From contig NC_080671.1 of the NCBI RefSeq assembly GCF_030247195.1, positions 69,563,412 through 69,627,411 of the forward strand: a stretch of 64,000 nucleotides of DNA. Reading direction: 5' to 3'. The stretch's first letter is position 1, and each line of letters starts with the position of its first letter. Made by a program: the position numbers and the translations under genes. Source of the DNA: Topomyia yanbarensis (lineage: Eukaryota; Arthropoda; Insecta; Diptera; Culicidae). The notes below the pieces were generated by a model. The model was not told the DNA's origin and ran no database searches. It saw only the letters and a list, made by a program, of their open reading frames with translations. This document shows, in pieces, positions 60,751 to 64,000 of the stretch.

Positions 60751-61775
60751 CTTTGATTTGATTGAAACATGAATCTATTCTAATTGGATTGATTGCGTTC
60801 GAAGACTGCAACGTTGAATAAGAACTATTGCGGGGTAGACGATTCTTTATACATTCGATTAAGGAACTATTCTTTATACCTCTTAAAACAGTAATTGGCA
60901 AGTAGATTATCCCCCATACTCAGGAAAAATAGAGAGCTCTGTCCCCTGTAAACTTGCTCATATTTCAGCGACGCCACCTGCCTCAACTGAAAATACCTGG
61001 GGAAAACTTTAACAGGACCTAAGTAACAACAAGAGATTATCTTTGTTTACCTTTTCTTCTCTTAATAACTCGGTCGCTTTTGCATTTATTCTTCAATTCG
61101 TTGCATCACATTCAGATTAATACAACTATCTTTCGATCTGTATTGGAAAATCAATGAAAGGTTGTATAGTTTTGCCATAATAGGACAAAGAAAACAAAAA
61201 GAGGTTCGTAATGTTACTTAGGTCCGATTGAAAATTTTTCTTGAATGTATTAAAATTGCTCTCTTTTTCCATCTTACAGGTCTGCAGCGGATCAATCGAC
61301 TATTAATAAATATGATAAGAAATGCTAAGAGTAATGGTAGTTGCTCGCGAATACTTATTTTCGTTACAACAGTAACATATTTTATCTTGGTCTTATAAAA
61401 GAATTTGCTACAGTAACTACAAATCCCTAAGTTCCACAAAAACGACTATCATTTATTAGATACGAGAAAGATATTCGCCTCTACTCTCGAACACGACCAA
61501 TTCTCTGAAGTATCTGCTCAGATCCATTTAAACTGCTGGGTATACTACTCGAACAAACCAAACCGATCTGACGAAGCGATTCGTCGTTTTTTAGAGCCAA
61601 AGGAACAATCAGTATTCGATTCTATAATACTTTTCCAAAAATCAAATACCAGAAATTACAAAAACTTATATCCGGAATGAACCAAAACCTAGATAATTTT
61701 TTTCAGAGAGTGCCGAAACTCAGAAAATTATTTGGCAGAAACTTCAATTTTTTATCTAATCTTTGTTATCCCAAT
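60751..61775. other. Unassigned sequence right of the GC-richer stretch
   Basis: AT-rich with no gene or transposon ends that I can identify. Confidence 0.4.
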
Positions 61776-61853
61776 ACTGCCATAATCGCAAGTCAGTCCC
61801 ATGTAGATAGGGAATCCCATAGGACATGGGACTGATTTGCGATTATGGGCAGA
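61776..61853. mobile_element. Short MITE remnant with CTGCC(C)ATAATCGCA ends
   Basis: The left end CTGCCATAATCGCAAGTCAG pairs with the right end CTGATTTGCGATTATGGGCAG (two small differences), and GTCCCATGT pairs inward. It resembles the MITE at 54668-54926 but only 78 bp remain. Confidence 0.65.
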
Positions 61854-62469
61854 ATATCGGGAATTTAAATAAAGCACAATTCAATTATCATTCTTTGATC
61901 GAGTTATTTGAAGAATTGATCTCTTGTCTAAAAACTGATATCATCAATACTAAAATCTGAATTAATTGCACACCAAATTGACAATATTGTTAAAAAGATC
62001 CATATCAGCAGTCACCAACGCAAGAAAGGTATGTCGGGAATGTTTGTTGATAGCCAAAATGTAATGATTTAAGGGAAGTCAGAAGGGGAAAAGTTCGGAG
62101 TCATTGTCAGAAGGGGAAAAGTTTGGAGTCAAATGGAATTGTTTAAGTACTGTATGAAATATCTGGTTTGGCAGGCTGTCTGTACCTGTAGCTTGAAAAG
62201 TGGCATTTTTATCGTAACACGGATCGTCAACCAGGAACTTTCATCTTTACTGATTTCATTTATCACTCTGGATCATATGAATATGATCAATGAATCGTTG
62301 TCACTACTTCGAAAGTCAGGGAATGTACCGATACAAATGTTATGAATATAAAATTCAAATTATGCTGAAAGGAGGGAAAATTTCTTAAAAAAAATGTATT
62401 TATATGCAAACTAATCAATACGAACAATGCAACACAACACATACCAATTTTTCTAAACTTTTAAGCACC
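61854..62469. other. Unassigned sequence
   Basis: AT-rich. The phrase GTCAGAAGGGGAAAAGTT is present twice, near 62077 and 62105, a small local tandem repeat. Confidence 0.4.
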
Positions 62470-62556
62470 TGTTTGGTACAACGTCTTTTAGCATAATGTC
62501 GTTTGACATAAGCCGTTATATGGTACTTGGCAATTTGACATAACAATCGTGTAGCA
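62470..62556. repeat. Short TTTGACATAA / TTAGCATAA array
   Basis: Several units such as TTTAGCATAATG, TTTGACATAA and ATTTGACATAA follow each other. They belong to the same motif family as the arrays at 54445-54630 and 55829-56092. Confidence 0.55.
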
Positions 62557-62634
62557 TGAGTACCATTTTGAATAAGGTATGAACATATTTTCGAAAGTAT
62601 TTAGTGTCATGTATGAATAAACCAAGCAACCGGG

Positions 62635-62755
62635 TGGACCGTAGGCTTGCGTAGCAAACTTTTCCGGGTTTTCCCCCGTCGATGCGGTACTAGAAGGACC
62701 AACCGGGACACCCGGCGGAACACAGCAAAACGGAACTTCGGTTAATCACTTTAAA
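62635..62755 (-). other. GC-rich candidate coding exon
   Basis: This island stands out from AT-rich flanks. On the minus strand a frame encodes VPPGVPVGPSSTASTGENPE and continues KFATQAYGPPG, a Gly/Pro/Ser-rich composition like the crol N-terminus. A possible acceptor is CGAAG|TT at about 62742; the donor side has only a weak CCCG|GTTGCT. A plus-strand frame is also open, so strand is not certain. It could be a further N-terminal exon of crol. Confidence 0.3.
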
Positions 62756-62828
62756 ACAAAACTGAACTTACATTCTCAACGTCTCGAACAAGAATATCAG
62801 CTTCGTGCTGACGTTTATTTGAACCCAC

Positions 62829-63225
62829 CAGGGATGCCAAGTGTTTTCCCAAGAAATCTGCAATAATTGTCGAAAAAGTCTGAAATTGTCTGGATAGCCA
62901 TTTTTTTTTGAAAAAGCTTGAGGATTGATGTTGAGGCTGTGAACTTTCAGCATCTTGGATTGCTGAAATTTCCAGCTGATGAAACCTCAAACAAATTTAT
63001 TCGCTTTTAGTAAAAAAAAACTTTTGTTTTCAAAATCGTACCTCGGAAAGGTGGTTTAAAAATCAACGAGGCATTCTTGTATATCATTTTGTTATTTTTC
63101 AAATTGTCTGGATAAATCTGGACAAATTTTCTGAAATCTGGATCGGACAAACATAAATCTGTATGTCTGGACGACGCTTAAAAATCTGGAAGATTTCAAA
63201 TAAATCTGGAAGGTTGGCACACCTG
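62829..63225. mobile_element. 397-bp hAT-like MITE with CAGG(G/T)(A/G)TGCCAA ends
   Basis: The left end is CAGGGATGCCAAG and the right end, complemented, CAGGTGTGCCAAC. The flanking 8-mers are GAACCCAC and GATCCCAC, one base apart, fitting a hAT target duplication. TCTGGA phrases repeat through the right half. Confidence 0.7.
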
Positions 63226-63233
63226 GATCCCAC

Positions 63234-64000
63234 TTTTGATTGCGTCACTCAATTATTACGCTTCTTTTAATAATAGTGTTTACACTGAAAGAAATGTTAT
63301 TTCCTAAAATAGATGTACGTAACACATTTCAAATGAAAAGTATATATTAAACATATGATTACGGCGTTAACGTCAACTGTTAAAATGAAAATTCCGGACA
63401 AATGGTCAGTCGCCAATCACTAATGTTGGTAGTAAACAACTATTAAATCTTTGCGCGAACCGCGATTTTGAGTGTACCGTTTATACAGGGTGTTTGGTTC
63501 ATGAGTAAGAATCTCTCGAGGGGTGATTTACTGTCATATTTGGAGCAAAAAAATCGTTCTACACATACCATCAAAACTCAACCGTTACTAAGTTATTGAA
63601 CTCAAAAAATATTCTTTGTATCTTTTAGATCCATTGGATAGGTGAGAAAATTTTCCACTGAAAAATGTCCTCAAATGTTTCAGTTAATGAGGTTAAGTAA
63701 TCTTTTCACATTAAATTTTTTCTGCCGAATCTCAGCTTTTTTCATCTTTTGCCGAATTCTCAACAGCTGAGATTCAGCAAACATTATTTTTTGCAGAGAT
63801 CTCAGTAAAAGTGACGTTTGAGTACTGAGACTCGGAAAATATTTCACCGAAAATTAGCAAACTAATCTCACTTTTCTGAGATATCAGTTTCTAAATTTGC
63901 TGACTACGCAGCTGTTGGGAAATTACCGAGCCGAATTGAGTGTGTTCACAGTAATTTATTTAAAATTTAACAATTTTGATCGATTTTTCGTACACTTCGC
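63234..64000. other. Unassigned sequence at the right end of the window
   Basis: No gene seen. A phrase CAGGGTGTTTGGTTCATG at 63486 looks like the end of a dispersed repeat, and CTGAGATTCAGC-like phrases recur between 63720 and 63910. Confidence 0.35.

Noticed and set aside
60053..60901. Open frames of up to 155 codons in the GC-richer stretch
   Set aside because: Frames are open on both strands as expected from low stop frequency in GC-rich DNA; no domain. Kept only as possible promoter or 5' UTR.

Overview
The window looks like culicine (Aedes-type) mosquito genomic DNA. It is AT-rich, with long introns packed with transposons. It carries tRNA-derived SINEs whose wording matches the Aedes Feilai family, an I-clade LINE and a BEL/Pao retrotransposon. 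The host gene is recognisable as an insect crooked legs (crol) orthologue. The species is inferred from these features, not proven.

The host gene runs right to left on the minus strand and fills about 11.5-58.9 kb. Three N-terminal coding exons lie at 58885-57841; they are Gln/His/Pro-rich and include a conserved block ending in YHEVFGK. To their left are a two-finger exon (53035-52849), twenty separate 84-nt exons that each encode exactly one C2H2 zinc finger plus linker, and a two-finger exon (11676-11509) whose protein matches the C-terminal part of crol. The 84-nt exons form three clusters (52.0-49.6, 39.3-32.7 and 13.0-12.5 kb). All are in the same phase, so any subset can be included or skipped without a frameshift. 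The exons for the first fingers of crol, expected between 57.8 and 53.0 kb, are not visible. The final C-terminal exons must lie left of the window.

A small intronless gene on the opposite strand (52137-52604) sits inside a crol intron. It encodes a basic protein with an MST-HMG-box-like segment, the kind found in insect sperm chromatin proteins.

Mobile DNA makes up much of the rest. At 0.77-6.5 kb is an I-clade LINE on the minus strand with both ORFs open. At 8.92-11.17 kb is a pogo/Tigger-like TIR element with two smaller TTAA-flanked MITEs inside it. At 20.65-28.71 kb a palindromic TTAA MITE is interrupted first by an 873-bp TIR element and then by a complete BEL/Pao retrotransposon (two apparently identical 517-bp LTRs, CTGTC target duplication, one uninterrupted 2012-codon ORF). 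At 30.24-31.65 kb one element with an 8-bp target duplication carries a second one inside its own terminal repeat. Further MITEs, three tRNA-derived SINEs, a three-unit tandem repeat, and inverted arrays of a TTTGGCATAA motif are listed separately.

The right end (58.9-64 kb) holds a GC-richer stretch at about 60.03-60.75 kb that may include the crol promoter or 5' UTR, a short GC-rich candidate exon near 62.64-62.75 kb, and more transposon debris.
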